A stretch of DNA of 64,000 nt from Notospermus geniculatus (taxonomy: Eukaryota > Nemertea > Pilidiophora > Heteronemertea > Lineidae), in the NCBI GenBank assembly GCA_002633025.1, contig NMRB01000075.1:151712-215711 (forward strand). Direction: 5' to 3'. Below the pieces are notes generated by a model. That model did no database searches and had not been told where the DNA came from. It saw only the letters and a program-made list of their open reading frames with translations. Both the position numbers and the translations under genes were made by a program. Every line of letters starts with the position of its first letter. The stretch's first letter is position 1. Shown here in pieces: positions 34,118 through 47,055 of this stretch.

Positions 34118-37100
34118 TCTAAATTATAGCTTCAGTTCCAATTAATATGATATGACACCGAGCTAAGCTGGTGATAATCTGGAGTAAAAGTGTTCAATAT
34201 TAATGAATTGTCTACTTAATTGGGTCAGTTGTCACAGTGAAGTCAGATTACTGCAGTTTAAACATGGACTAGAATACCTCATGCACCAACCTTGATGGAA
34301 AAATGGTAAAATATCAGGACTTTGGTGAATTGATTCCCTCATCTAGTCAGATATTGCATAACTGATGAAAAATACTTGGAAGCAGGAGAAAGCAATGCTG
34401 CAAGTTACTGCAAAATAACATACTCTCCCAGTATGAACAAATCAATGCTACATGTCATGGGTATATTTTTGCAATGACTATTTGTCTACCACTCTTGCTA
34501 ATAGGAAAAGTAATGTGCACTTCGTCTTGACCGCTTTTTATGTCAGTCGATGAACGAACCATAATAGCTGTATATCAAGATGACTGCACTGACAGGTCCA
34601 GGTAGAGTGCTTTGAGTGTGCTACATATTCTTCAACATTATTTTCCTCTTTGATATGTGTGTGTTGCGGTGCAAGAGGTTTGTACTTGGAAGGTGATATT
34701 ACTTCGATGACTGGCTTGTCAGGGTGTGCAGTGCGATAAGAATCTACACCCTTGAATTTTAGGAGATGATTCTCAGTGACCGAACAGACTTTGTTGAAAT
34801 GTCCTCCAAATGACAATCATTTCACATTGTCATTGTTAATTTCACATCCAAATGACAATTTCATTTTCGTTTGCACTTCCTGCAGGTCGGATGAATTTGA
34901 CCAATTAAGATAGTTCCAAATATTTTATGAAGTAGATAAGAGTTCTTTTCAGATGATGAGCTTCTCTTACTCTTGTGGCAAGCTTTTTCCCACTAGAGTG
35001 TTTTCCTTTCATATGAAGCACCATCTGCCTTCTGCTCATCTCTAACTCGCGAAGAAAGTAACTAAGCTAACACAGAGTCAATGGCCTTTTGAAGAACTTT
35101 TACTTTCATCCACCCCGTGGAATTGATCCCTGGCGCATCCGCAGGAAGCTGTTTCCCCTATGTGAAAATGCTCTTAGCGGATACCGTTTGATCAAACGGA
35201 ATCTACTGCTTCTGTGGGTTCTGTCGCAGGAGTTTCAACACCAAACAGGTGGATAATAATTAAGTTTCTTCAAAGTGTTACTAAGTCAGAGATGAAAGTA
35301 CCATTAATGAGTGGGTGGCACTTTTTTATAGTTAAGTTTGAGACACAATGTACCATGCAGGGACCATCAAAGCAACTTTGACTGCTTTATGTCGCCTACT
35401 AATTACAAAAATCCATAAGAACTGATAATTATCAAAATCATGGAAGGACAGTTGTGCTGATCAGATTTGATTTCTCATCAAAAAAGACCTCATGTCTGCA
35501 CCTGAGTACTTCGTGATAAGGCAATTACATTGGTGCGTCTGATAAAAAAAGTGTCGATCTTTGCACCTGTCGAATGCTCCCAGTCACATCTCGTGAACTT
35601 TTAGTACTTGCACTCACAACTTTGATAAAAAGCTGCCATGAGATCATTTTTTGTGCCCCAATGTTTCAGAGTGCTTTGCAGACACTTATTGTTATGGAAG
35701 TTGTGATAATGTTACAACTACCGTGTCCCAAGTGGTCAAGACCAATTGTCAGTAACAAATTACTTGTTGAATGAAACAACTAACATCTTTGTATCTCTTG
35801 CTGTTTTTACTTACAATGTATTTTTAAGGAATTTCACATTCAGTTTACCATATTTTTTGAAAAATAGGACATACATACTTCAGGGTTAATTATTACCAGG
35901 AGGCACAATATGTTATTTCATCTGCCTTGTCGCAGCCTCACAATAAAAAACTATACTTGAGGAATATTGTCATGTGAGGAGGGCATTGTCATCAGGTTTT
36001 TACGGACCACATATGGTCAGTAATGGTCTGTACTTGAATCACCATCATCTCTGGCCACATTACTTGAACAAGTGATATATTGTCGTATGGTAAGAAAACC
36101 GTCAGAGAAAGGAAGAAATCTATCACCAAAGCCACCAATGGAGATGCAAGATTGGAACAGGGTCCCTACTGATTTTTCCGTTCTGATGAAAATTACTAGT
36201 CTTGTGATAATACTGTTTGAGTTCCCAAGTGTTCTGAGCTGGTCCCAGAAAACAATGATCACGTTGGTCTCCTGATTGACACATCGTTTGGAGCAAATTG
36301 GTGCCAACGAATTCAGCATTTGGTCGTCTTGGGATTCACACAAGGACGTTCCTAATCTTGGATCATATACATTCGACATGCGAGTCATGCCAGTGGATGG
36401 TCATGAAGGATGGTGGTGTGGGCCAATTAGTGACCATAATGTGGACCTATGGACCCCCTGACCACTGAGACTAAAACCTATTTATCAAAGACAAAGTAAC
36501 CGGTCCCTTGTTCCTCATCCACCTTCCAAACTTTTCTGTACCATTTTGAAAGGTTCACTCGTAGCTATATAGTTCAAACATCAGCGTTTTTGTTTGTTGT
36601 GGTGTATTTGAAGATGAAAGACAGAATTCTAGAAACGAAGAAAGAAGAAAATTGTAGGGCATCACTTCTTGCACTCACTTGGATGTGGCAAGTCTGGTCA
36701 GTGTATCGTGGAAAGAAAAGGATAAGCCCAGCCAATAAATGAGCTCAAAGCGATGGTATCTTTCAGAGATAATGCTGCCATTATAATGCTTTGTCCGAGG
36801 AAACTAGGCAATTTGAGGGACAAGATGAAAGATGTCCAATATCGGTTCTTCAGTAGCATTTCCTGGATGCGGTACACGCAGCCGTGGACTAAATACAAAC
36901 GCTCAATCTGCATTGTGTTGCTTTCTGCCTTCCTTGAGGTACAGTATCCTTGTTGCGGATGTAGCCTAGCTTGGTAATTTCCAATTGTCTCTGTGGATGA
37001 ATAGATCAACAAAGCAGTGGGCTGAAAGCAATAATCAGCTGACTTTGGTTGAGACTGTAAATTTCATGTGATAATACTTTCATGCACACTTTCATGGATG

Positions 37101-40100
37101 ATTTCATCACTAGGCAATTGGTATTACTATCAGAGGAAAGGCTTCATCCAAAAAGTAAATTACAGAGAAATAATGTCAGAATTGGAGCTTTCGATGGAAG
37201 TTTTGTTGGCAATGAATGCATGATCATGTTAGCATTTGGGAACCTGAGGTGACTGCATTTTGTTTAGTCTTTTTGCGTCTACTGAAAGTTCTTCCTCCCG
37301 CTGTTGGGCCCGAACGTGTCCTCACTTTCTTGTCGCCTCGTTTATCAGTTTTATCCCCATGTGTACACTTGTTGCGCCGGCCAAAGAGATAACACTATTT
37401 GGTGAATTATATCACAGGTCTGCCACGAGTATCTTGGGGCCATTCACCCGGGGATACACGTTTATATTCTAGTGAGGGGGCACATCTCATTTGTTGGGGG
37501 ACTGATATATATTGTTTATTTGATTAAGTGTGGTTGACAAGTCCTGAGGTGGCTGTGGCAAAGGGGTTAAAAAATGTGATTATTCTATTCTGTATCGGTG
37601 AGAAGCATCATCCATGGGCAATTTCATGTTCATGGTCGTTCTGTGTGTGTACCTTTCAACCATTGATCATCTGATAAACAATAATGGTGCTATAGCTGGG
37701 CATTATTTGATTCAGACCATTAATAGAAGATGGTTTGCCAACAAATCATTCAATTTATTGTTGTCTGGGCCATGTTTGATTCAGATCACTAGCATGATTA
37801 GTGCATTGGTGATATGATCAAAGGAAAACATTCACATATACCCAGGGAATAAAATAGTTAAAGCCTTGTCAAGAAGCAGTTTGATAGTCTGTAATTCTTT
37901 GTTGGTAATGTAGGCTAATCAGAGGTCTTGTCATCAGTTTGACGTCAAGTGAAGGATTTTGTGCTGGATTGCAGCACTTGGTTTACATGTTATTGACATT
38001 TCAGTCTGAGCCAGCATATTAGTTGGGGCCTTGTTTCAGAACATATTGGATTAGTAAAGCTTGTTTTGCACTTAGTGCACTTTAGGGCAATTCATTGAGA
38101 TATTTAGTGCATTGGGACCTTTTTCTATTACAGAATTTGAAGGCCGGGCTGTGAGCATGCCAACTTTAGATTTATCTATGTACAGCCCAACAATGCAGCA
38201 ATCTGCCGCTGATGTCTGCTAACAACACAATTCCTTCATAGAGATTCATGTACTGTTTTTTGACAATTGATCTCCTACAGCCGCTTTATACGTATAAGCA
38301 AATAGTTGCTGTCAAACTGTCATGATACTGGGATATGGATAGTTTGCTCAGTTATGGTCTGTGTTTAAATATGGCTATTGGTTTCCTACCCTCATTCTGG
38401 CCGTTTTTGGTATCTGTTTGCATGGTACTTGGCGATAAATCATATCTGGCCAGTAGTTTTCTGATTTATACCAAACTAGAAAAAATGGATGTGGAGGAAA
38501 GCTGCTTTTGTACATGTACACTGTCCAAGATGCAACAGCAACGATCAATATAAGTCCTTTGCAACACAGGTCATACTTACTGCTCATTGCTCACTTTCGT
38601 CTCGAGAATAAACTTAATAGCATCCTATGTAATGGTACACTCTTTAAAATGTGTCAGCTACCATATCAAAATGCACTTCTCAAAAAAAGATCATATTGAC
38701 TTATGAATGCGAAAATGGTTTCAAAAGCAAAGCAATCCATTCATCCAGCAAGTTACTCAGTTAAAACATCTTTTAGAGAGAAGTTCAGCCGAAGCAGCTA
38801 GCAGCTTTTCTCGTTGACCTAGTGTTTCAGATTAGATCACTTATCCTCGGGATAAATTAATTGAGTTCCTGCTGAGTAGTTTTTAATGACATAAAATTGG
38901 CAGGTTCTTTTCCGAACTTAACATCGATTCATGAAACATTTATTTTCTAAAGGCAAAATTCAGGCTAATAGTCAGACTTAGGATAATGGCAAGTCTTTAC
39001 CAGGAAATGTTTGGAACATTTTCTTGGGGCTGCAAAAAAAGTCAAAATACTTCAAGCAACATAGTTTTTAACAACAAATGCAAACCCATACCAGTTGTTA
39101 ACCATTATGTTGTAATAATCTCTAAATGCATGTCTGTACACTGTCCATGGTTCATACAACCCTAACCTTTAACAAAAATAAATTAATTTTTGCCTTTAAG
39201 AATATCCAGAAAAGCTTGAAGAAATATCTTGTTTCCTTAGCATCAGTGTCGTCCCAAGTGCAACTGAAAGACCAGCAACTTGGGTGCCATGCATAGCAAA
39301 GACCCAGGAACACAGACAGAAAAAAACAGTGCCAATGCTTTTCTGGTGTGCCAACCAATCTCCTTTTTTACATCTTTCTCAGTGAACCATACCAAAATCC
39401 GTCCAACTTAAGCACTTAACTCTCAAAGCTAAATCTCAGGTCACAGAGGTAATTGATGCTGCCACTGAAATGGAATAATCTTGGAAAAAGCTTATCGATC
39501 TTCTGTGAAATATGACCTCTGTCCCGGGAAGCCACCTGATTACTTTTTTATGCGTTGCTCTGAAATGATCAAGTCTGATGGATTTTTCGAATGCAGAGAA
39601 TTGATTTTTCTAACGTCTCTACCTTTGATTCCCTAAATCGAGGTTTGAATCTTAATTGGTTGTGATTAGATCATTTCATGGCTACCTTAACCTTTTCATT
39701 CGTGAATCAATCTCTTGACATGGAAGAAAGGCTTTTACAAATAGGAAATGTGTCTATTGTTCCATGGTACGTAAGTCAATAAAACTGGTTGGAGGAGATA
39801 TGAAGTTATAATTGTTGTGAGCATCAAATGTGACCAGCTCCAGCAAAAGCAGGTACTTGTTGCAATGGCAAAATGGATGAAAGGTTCAATGAGATGAAAT
39901 AACTGAAATGAATTCTTGCCAGATTTACAATTGTGGTAGAAAGCAATGAAATTCTTGAAAAAACTGTCAACCAATGACAGTCATTTGCACATGTGCCTGC
40001 TTTTGCCGGAGAGGGGCGCAAATATGAGTCCATTTGATACCAAGCTCAGTTGACCATATAGGCTATTGGACAATTTTATAACAAATGCAGCCATAAACAA

Positions 40101-42009
40101 AAACTGGTGAAATGAACAGGTACTATTTGGCCTTGGCTTGGCTTTACGCTTGATGGAGCCAATCCCCTAGGCAAACCAGGTGACATGACTTGATGTCAGA
40201 GCACCAAATCCAATCTCATCTGATGTTGTCCCTCCAAAAAACATGGAAGTGATGTTCATGACATCCTATAGTTCTCCTCTGCTCAGCTTCAGGTTTCCAA
40301 CTAGAAAATCAGCGTAGGTGTATATTCTGACTACAGTCGTCTCAAAGCTACCAGTTTAGTGAACTTCAATATGATTTTTGAAAACCAATGCGTCAGGCAT
40401 TGATAAATGAATACTCTGGAGCCTTGGAGCTCTTGGTATTTGATAGATGAGAGAGAGAGCATTGGCAGTGTTGGTGGTATTGGTTCTGTTTGTAAGTTAA
40501 CTCGTGATAATACTGTACACTGAACATGTGGCCACTGGGGAGGAGTTTCAGAACTCTGGATTTCTTCTGGAATTTAAATGAGAGCCAAGTACTAGTATTT
40601 TGGATTTAATTGCTACACGTAACTGTAGTGAATCAAAATGCCTTCCTGCATGAACAAAGACCCAAAAAATCCACCTGTCTCATTGATCATCTGGGGGAGC
40701 AACTGAGGGAGGCGGTGGGCATGTCAAAACCTTTTGCCAGGATAACTGATAATGCTTGAGGCTCAGCCTTCTGCAAATGGAATAAGCTTGCTTTGGTAAT
40801 TTTCTCACTTTGCCTTGACTGTTTGAACTTGTAAATGCCTAGCTAAGCAATCTCGATCTGCTCGCTGTACCAGACAGATTGATTTTCTTCTATCTGTTTC
40901 AGACACTTTGAGGAAAATGAAAGGCAGAAGAGTGATGGCTCGTGTTGTGGCTGAAAACTTGCCAGGCGAGAATGCTTACAATTTGTCTCCAATTGACTTC
41001 AATTTTATTGCACACTCAGTCCTCAAATGATATGTTTCATTTTAACATGACACCATTCAGATGCATTTACATGTATGTGCAGAATGTAAAAAATATCATG
41101 GCATCCTTGACAAAAAAAATGTCTCCTCAAGTTGATCCAATAAAGGGGCCTAAATTTTCCTTGCTTGATCAACAATGCTTCAGAATATATTCAGTATCAT
41201 AAAGCTTGGCTACCTCTGGAGAAATTACACAATAAAGAAAGTTACTGGGCTCGCAAATCATTCTCAGTTGTATTTCATATTCTGGTTGTTGTAGTTGGTC
41301 CCTCGTGTGCTTGGATTTTTCTATCGATGGCTGGCTAGACTCCCTGGAGTCGCACATTATTGAGCAATTGGTTTTGTAGGCAGGAAAATAGAATCTTTCC
41401 ACTTTTTTGTATCTCGGTTGATAAGAACTGTCGCTTTCTATGAATTACAATAGTATTGTGATGTGTTATTTGTGATTTGTGCTTGGATAATTCTTTCATT
41501 TCCCACTTGGTACAGTCTATTATTTGATAAAGGAGCATAAAGTGGCTCATGTCTCTGACGAGTTGTTGAGATATCCTTGGCTTGAACTCGCTTTCTGAGA
41601 CTGTGGATGGGCGCCTTTAAAGTGAACATGTACTTACCTCATCTCATCTCACCAATGCATTAAAGGGGCACACTGGTCCAGAGATGGCACCGGTGCTTTT
41701 TAGAACTACATAAGTTGGTTTGGAGCTATCCATCAGTGAAACCTTCTTTCACCAAGTTAATCTGATGATAGCAAAGATTTTAATAGCAATTTGCATTGAG
41801 AGATATCATTCCCTTTTGTCTGGAAGAAAAAGGTCAGAGGTGTTTTCTGAAAAAAAGGCTGCATGTTCTTGCATTGGTTCTTTGTAGGAGGTAACATCCC
41901 TGAAAGTTCAGAAACTATGATGTTTTCTTACATTTAGATATGTGAAGATTGAAAAATGTCTGATTTAATATTTGAAGAAGAAAAAAATGAAATAAAATGT
42001 CATACTTAC
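34118..42009. other. Intron segment next to coding exon 1
   Basis: Non-coding. It holds a 16-bp perfect palindrome (35184-35199, CCGTTTGATCAAACGG). Open frames at 36017-36388 and 36698-37012 (minus) have no recognisable content. A donor-like GAG|GTAAGT on the gene strand at about 41632-41640 has no credible exon attached. Confidence 0.4.
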
Positions 42010-42628
42010 CATTTACTTCATTGACGATGCTTAAGGGCATGACAACAATTGAGACCATCATATCAGCAATAGCTAACGACATTAGAAAATAATTTGTGAC
42101 ATTCTGCAGCTTTTTCTCTGTACAAATTGCCAAACAAACGAGTAAATTCCCCAGAATTCCACAAATCACGAAAGCACCCAACAGTAGCATGAACCAGTTC
42201 CTTCCAGAATATTGTAATCCATGATCTTGGAGACTACTATTTAATCCTGTGGAGTTGTTCGTATAAATTTCAAAACATAAAATCCCCTCACATGAAAGAT
42301 TCGGCTGTAACCCATAATATTGCTGTGGAAGTTTTCCTTGGTCATGCACAATATCGGTGTCATGTTGTAGCCCTGTATAACCGGTTGTCCGATGCAAGGG
42401 CGTCGTCCGATTAACCCGTAATAGATTATACAAATTTGCTTTGGTCACCGGATAATCCGGTGCCATTTCCGGTATCCGGTGTGTTGTCAACGCCATCGGA
42501 GCCCAATCACAATATGCAAGGTTTGGCAGGCCGGTCCATATCACAGATCTTAAAACACCCGTAAATCCTAAACGCCTAGAGGACGCTTCACATAAACAGC
42601 CGCTTGCCTTGTTGTTATTTGTCAACAT
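42010..42628 (-). CDS. HTR2: 5-HT2-type serotonin receptor, coding exon 1 (N-terminus, TM1, TM2)
   Basis: First coding exon of the receptor completed at 4298-5574. The ATG at 42628-42626 is chosen because an in-frame TGA lies seven codons upstream. Residues 1-143 form an unusually long extracellular N-terminus with N-glycosylation sites at N73, N110, N124/N125 and N130, and no obvious cleavable signal peptide. TM1 spans about 145-168 with the GN pair (N161, 1.50). The first intracellular loop EKKLQNVTNYF is the classic 5-HT2 signature. TM2 spans about 180-203 with LAIAD (D189, 2.50). The exon ends after 206 codons plus one base at a strong donor (GTAAGT). Expected location is the plasma membrane, probably neuronal, signalling through Gq and phospholipase C; this is family knowledge. 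The N-terminal 140 residues have no recognised homologue and are the least certain part. Confidence 0.9.
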
Positions 42629-42707
42629 ATTTGCGGCATGTTTCGTTCAAAACTGTCAATCGTTGTCAACATCTTCGAGTCATTCTGTTGCCGATTTCTT
42701 GCGTTAC
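42629..42707 (-). promoter_or_regulatory. Predicted 5'UTR end with upstream ORFs, and 3' splice site for an upstream non-coding exon
   Basis: CTGTGTTTTTCAG ending at 42708 is a good pyrimidine-rich acceptor, so this UTR segment probably starts at 42707 and is spliced to a further upstream exon not located here. It contains three upstream ATGs. One (42683) opens a 5-codon ORF ending at 42666. Another (42672) opens a 16-codon ORF, and a third (42639) is in frame with it; both end at TGA 42624-42622, overlapping the receptor start codon in another frame. Such overlapping uORFs usually lower translation of the main frame. Confidence 0.5.
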
Positions 42708-44029
42708 CTGAAAAACACAGATTTGGAAAAATTTTAATATTTACACCTGTAACAATGAAGACAATAAAACTAGTGCACTTATCCATCTAATATCTTATAA
42801 AAAATAAGTTTCAATCTCCTTGGTAAAGGTGTTCTGGGAAAAATCCCACTGAAAAATGGTGATGGTATTAGAAAGCAGTGATCATGTGAACAGCATTTCA
42901 ATTTATCTGCAGGAGAGAACCAGTGCCCATTGAAAATCAGAAACTTCAGAAAGTCATGCTCCAGTATATGACATTTGAGCCTGAAACCTCTGAGTTGACA
43001 GTGACCAGTTTTCCAAATAAATGCAGGATTTGTTTACTGCAAGAACCAGCATGACAACAGTAGGTCTAATTCTTGGTGTCTCCCCTAACAACCTGTAATA
43101 TGTCATTTTTATCAGACATTGTTATCATAGTTCAAAGCTGCATCATATGGGCAGCTGTGCAGGGATACACAGCTTGGCAAATATCAATATCTGGCTGTCA
43201 AAGTGGTGCAATGAAAGCACCAGGGCTGGTCGCATGTGAGGTTTAGGGTTTAATCCACTGTCAGATCCAATCCTCATGCCTCATCTTTCCAATAAGTTGC
43301 ACTCATTAACAGGTTAAAAAAATACACAACACTTGTTTGCAAATATTTGACTGTGCTTAGCTTTCCTGTTAAAAATTAGCAAACTGGTGTTCCCCGTGCA
43401 TGGTGAATCCACTTACAACCTTAGGGAAGCAGTCAGAGTTTCATAAAAACGTGCTGAATCCTACCATGAGGAAATTTCTTACACTCAGCATAATTGGAAT
43501 ATTCCACCTTGGGGAGAATTGGTTCGTGATACAGGATGAACTTTCAGAGGATTCTGCCTTCGTAAGTGAATTTAACCCCCGGTAGTCAAGTAAGACGCCC
43601 CTGGGGACCTTTGTTAACTCAATAAATCGATTTTGAAAATTTTTAATCTGGTTTTGTGGGATGCTAAGTTTATTCAATGATAAATGTAGTGAGAGTATCT
43701 GTTACCCCTAAGGTTAAAGACCCCTGAAGCATGCACAAAAGTCATCCCATATTGAAAATTATTGTGACCTCAAGACTTGTGGGGGTTGTGGGTATATAGG
43801 AAGCAAGGATCTAAAGACTTGATGATTGTTTTACTCAAGACATTGTCCACGACAATTTTACATAACTGAATCCATTTGAGGGTGCTTTACAATGATGCAT
43901 TCGTACCTGAAGAGGTGAACTATTAGATTGATTCAGACAGAATGTTGTACTTCAGACAGAATGTTGTACAACTGGCCTGAAATGTCCATCGTGTGCGCTA
44001 TATTGTGGCTGCCCTTTGGTTTCTACAGA
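42708..44029. other. Region upstream of 5-HT2 coding exon 1
   Basis: Probably the 5'UTR intron and distal regulatory DNA. No promoter could be placed. It contains a 19-bp tandem duplication (43932-43969). Confidence 0.4.
43932..43969. repeat. 19-bp perfect tandem duplication
   Basis: TTCAGACAGAATGTTGTAC occurs twice back to back. Confidence 0.85.
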
Positions 44030-44137
44030 AAGGTTTCTGAATCATAGGCTGGGGTAATAATGTGTGAAGCGCTTAGAGAGCGTAATACGCTATGAAGCGC
44101 TATATAAGAACTCACCATTATTATTATTATTATTACT
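44030..44137 (+). mobile_element. SINE 3' fragment ending in an ATT microsatellite
   Basis: GTGTGAAGCGCTTAGAG, then GAAGCGCTATATAAGAACTC, then a run of about five ATT repeats. An AAGCGCTATATAA tail followed by (ATT)n is a common 3' end of invertebrate tRNA-derived SINEs and their partner LINEs. No tRNA-like head is visible, so this is a 5'-truncated copy. Confidence 0.65.
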
Positions 44138-45084
44138 TCTTGGAGAGCATTTCAGATGTCATAAAATCTTGCTATGCTGATCTAGCAATGAACTGCTTGT
44201 CATTGCGTCTCTTATGGCTGCCTTAGCATTATAACATTATATACTATTATGGATTCATCCCTCCCTAGTGTTTTTGTCATTGAAAAGAGTGTTAAACCTT
44301 TTCTTGTTGAACTAACTACCAGTATTAGGCATAATTGGCTTACCTATACCAGTAATTGCTGTCGTAGGACAGACAGACAAGGTAGCCTTTTTGTGTAAAC
44401 TGAATGGTTTTGTGCTAATGTAGCAATGTGCTTTAACCTGTTTTTAAGGACTGGCACCAAGGAAAATGTAATATGTCGATTAAGTCACCAACGTTATTCT
44501 TGAAAAGCATTTTCCAGAAACTCAGGTGTACCCCACATAACAGAAGAGTAGATCAAAATGGTTATGCAGAAACCAGAATATATTATTATATTCATGCCCT
44601 GAAAAGATGGTGATGCAGTCATATAAAGATATTTACTTACGATGACATGGCCTGAGAAGGTGATGATTCAGTCTCAGTGAAAACCAAATATGCCCTTATT
44701 TCCAGGATGTTTGTGAAACATTTATAACTGTCTTAGAAAATTATTTATGAATATTATTGGCAAGGATACCTGCTGAAATTGATATTTCCTTAAGTTATTG
44801 ATTTACTTTTCAAAACCAGCCTGAAGGCGTTGAAATAATGTGTTAACATTTATTTCTGTTTGAATGATTGATTTATTCATTGATCATGTTATTTGTAATT
44901 AAGGCCAGTGGGAATGATGGTATCAAGATATTTGATAACCTTTTCAACATCTGAAACACCATGAAATGCTCATCTGTAGGTGTAATATTTAATCCAGAAC
45001 GAGATTTTAAAGTATATTTTCACGGGTGTAGCCGCCAACCCTAGGACATTAAAGCTAGTTGTCAAAAAGTACTGGGCAATGTTG
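44138..45084. other. Upstream non-coding segment
   Basis: AT-rich; nothing supportable. Confidence 0.4.
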
Positions 45085-45367
45085 TGAAATGGAGGAGGAA
45101 ACTGAAGGAACCTACTATGTGGAGTTTCTCATAAAGGTCACCACCCCTCGGAGAGAAGGCTTCCAATAATGGCGAGACAATCTGTCCAAAATGTGGATCA
45201 TGGAGCGTGTGTATCCATGGATCCGGTTAATACTGGTTGCAGGACCAAAATGTTGGTTGCAATAAAAACATCAGTGAGAGATCGCCCTCTACCACCTAAA
45301 GACACTGTCACAATGAGATTGAACTCACCGCCTTGTAGGTGGGGATGTTGCCACCACGCTACTCCAA
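45085..45367 (-). mobile_element. tRNA-derived SINE of a second family, copy with head
   Basis: On the minus strand the tRNA-like head has an A-box-like TAGCGTGGTGGC (about 45350-45361) and a B-box-like GAGTTCAATCTC (about 45318-45329). The body includes GGACAGATTGTCTCGC and GGGGTGGTGACCTTTATGAG, which recur at 48055-48200. The copies differ by substitutions and short indels, so this is a dispersed family, not a local duplication. The start is uncertain by about 20 bp. Confidence 0.55.
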
Positions 45368-46901
45368 CATTTCCTCTCTTAGTGTACCAGTGATAATCGA
45401 CTCAAGGCTGAAAATGATGTAGTTCTCTGGCCCTATCAGAAATTGCTGTAGTTCTCTTGTATGCCAAGAAACTACTCTACTTCGTTAGTACTAATTGTAG
45501 GGCATTACACAAACTTGCTGTTTTTGACACTTAAAGAAATAATAGTTTTTACACATTCATTAATATATGGAATTTCTTTTTCAACTGTCAGCCTAGACAG
45601 ATTCCTCTCCATGGATATGTTAAGTGGTATAAATTATCGAAGGTAATGGGTTTCATGACGGACCAGATACATTTGAAAGACTCCCTTCAGAAAATCTATA
45701 TGGAACTTGCATGTTTCCAACCATGAATTTAAATTGCACTGGACAAAAAATACTCAGTTAAGAAATCACACTCATGATCTTATGGGCCTCTTGGGTAATT
45801 TACTGTGTTTTGGCATTAGATTGGATTTTACATTATTTTCCCTTAGTGTCAGGGTTTAATCAGGTTGAGCAGGCATGGGAGATATTGGCATAGTACAAAA
45901 ATGTAGGAGTAATTAGAATGCTTAATGATCTATGTGGATGTGGTGTGGGAGGATAGCAGATGCGCAATTAGTAGTGGCTCATTCTGGATCTTGAAAATAG
46001 GGACATGATGTTGTGATGCTGTACCCCAGTAGTACACAAAAACTGGATGGTCAGTGATTGGATGATAATTGCTTTGGTAGGCGCATAAAAAACACGCCTA
46101 CATTGGCTGAAGAGATTTGATGGTCAGTTGATCAACATGGTCACTGAAAGCGAAGAAAGAAGTGGCTCCCACAAGAAATTTTCATACAACAGTTGCTTAT
46201 AAAGACCTTATCAGGAAAAGCACTTTGCCATCAAAAATGAAAAATTCTCTCTGAGAAAATTGTCAGCTGTGAAAATTTTCTTACTGTATTTCTTGTAAGA
46301 AACTCTAACTGTCTTAATGCCGCAACCATTTCTATGGCAACTGTAAAATCCTCATCTTCCTGTCATTTTTCATAACCGTGTAATAATTCAGTTTCTACGG
46401 TACTCATCTGTTTAATAGATTGCTCAGCAGTACCGGTCTTGGGGAGGCTTATGCACACATTTTGTACAAATTGTGTTTGTAAAGTGGTCCATTTGCCCTA
46501 CCTACTGTAAACTTCTTTCTGGGGTTTGCTGCCTGAGTTTTTTATCAGTGAATGTGGTCATTTAAAATGTGATGGAAGCTGAAGTCAGTGATATCCAGTG
46601 GAAAAAAAATTTACTGGCTTCTATAGGCCTACATGTCCATTAGTCATTATTGCCCACTTGTAACTGATATGATTATCAACCTAATGCCTCAAGATTGGCA
46701 ATAGAAAATGTGTATGTCTTTTGATGTAAACTGACTCATTCCACTGATGTCTCTTGTTCAAACTGATGATCAGTACATGTACTAAGTGCATGATCGGGAC
46801 TTGTGGTACACCACTGGCTACATTCTGTTGGACACAATCAGTACATTTATATATGAATGGGAAGTTAGGAAACACCGTTACACCTTCTACAGGATCCTGA
46901 A
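45368..46901. other. Upstream non-coding segment
   Basis: No coding exon, RNA gene or clear repeat recognised. Confidence 0.4.
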
Positions 46902-47055
46902 TAGCCCCTTTCGAAAGTCTTCAGCGGGCAATAACAACATCGTCGCCCCAGGTCAAAATGCACACGATGTACACGAACGGTACGGACATCATTCACGTTT
47001 TGACCTAGGGCGAGGATGTTGTTATTGCCCGCTGAAGACTTTCGAAAGGGGCCTA
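46902..47055. mobile_element. 154-bp foldback element with about 57-bp arms
   Basis: The arms (about 46904-46962 and about 46996-47052) are inverted copies with only three or four mismatches, containing CCCCTTTCGAAAGTCTTCAG and GGGCAATAACAACATC. Weaker pairing continues toward the centre, so the whole element can form one long hairpin. Flanking TA dinucleotides are compatible with a TA target but are not decisive. Short hydrophilic frames on both strands are by-products of the inverted repeat. Confidence 0.75.

Larger units (their letters stand above)
5575..42009 (-). other. Phase-1 intron of the 5-HT2 receptor gene (about 36 kb as assembled)
   Basis: Donor AATG|GTAAGT (42009-42004) and acceptor TTTACAG (5580-5575) fall at extracellular loop 1, between TM2 and TM3. 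The joined frame reads smoothly through the expected 5-HT2 sequence. The length is overstated because the intron contains two haplotype-like duplications and a 623-base gap. Inside lie foldback elements, SINEs, tandem repeats and a pri-miRNA-like hairpin, listed separately. I saw no convincing nested protein-coding exon: the open frames are short, overlap on both strands and have no domains. Confidence 0.85.

Noticed and set aside
41632-41640. Extra splice donor (GAG|GTAAGT on the gene strand)
   Set aside because: No open, receptor-like exon is attached and the main donor at 42009 is better supported.
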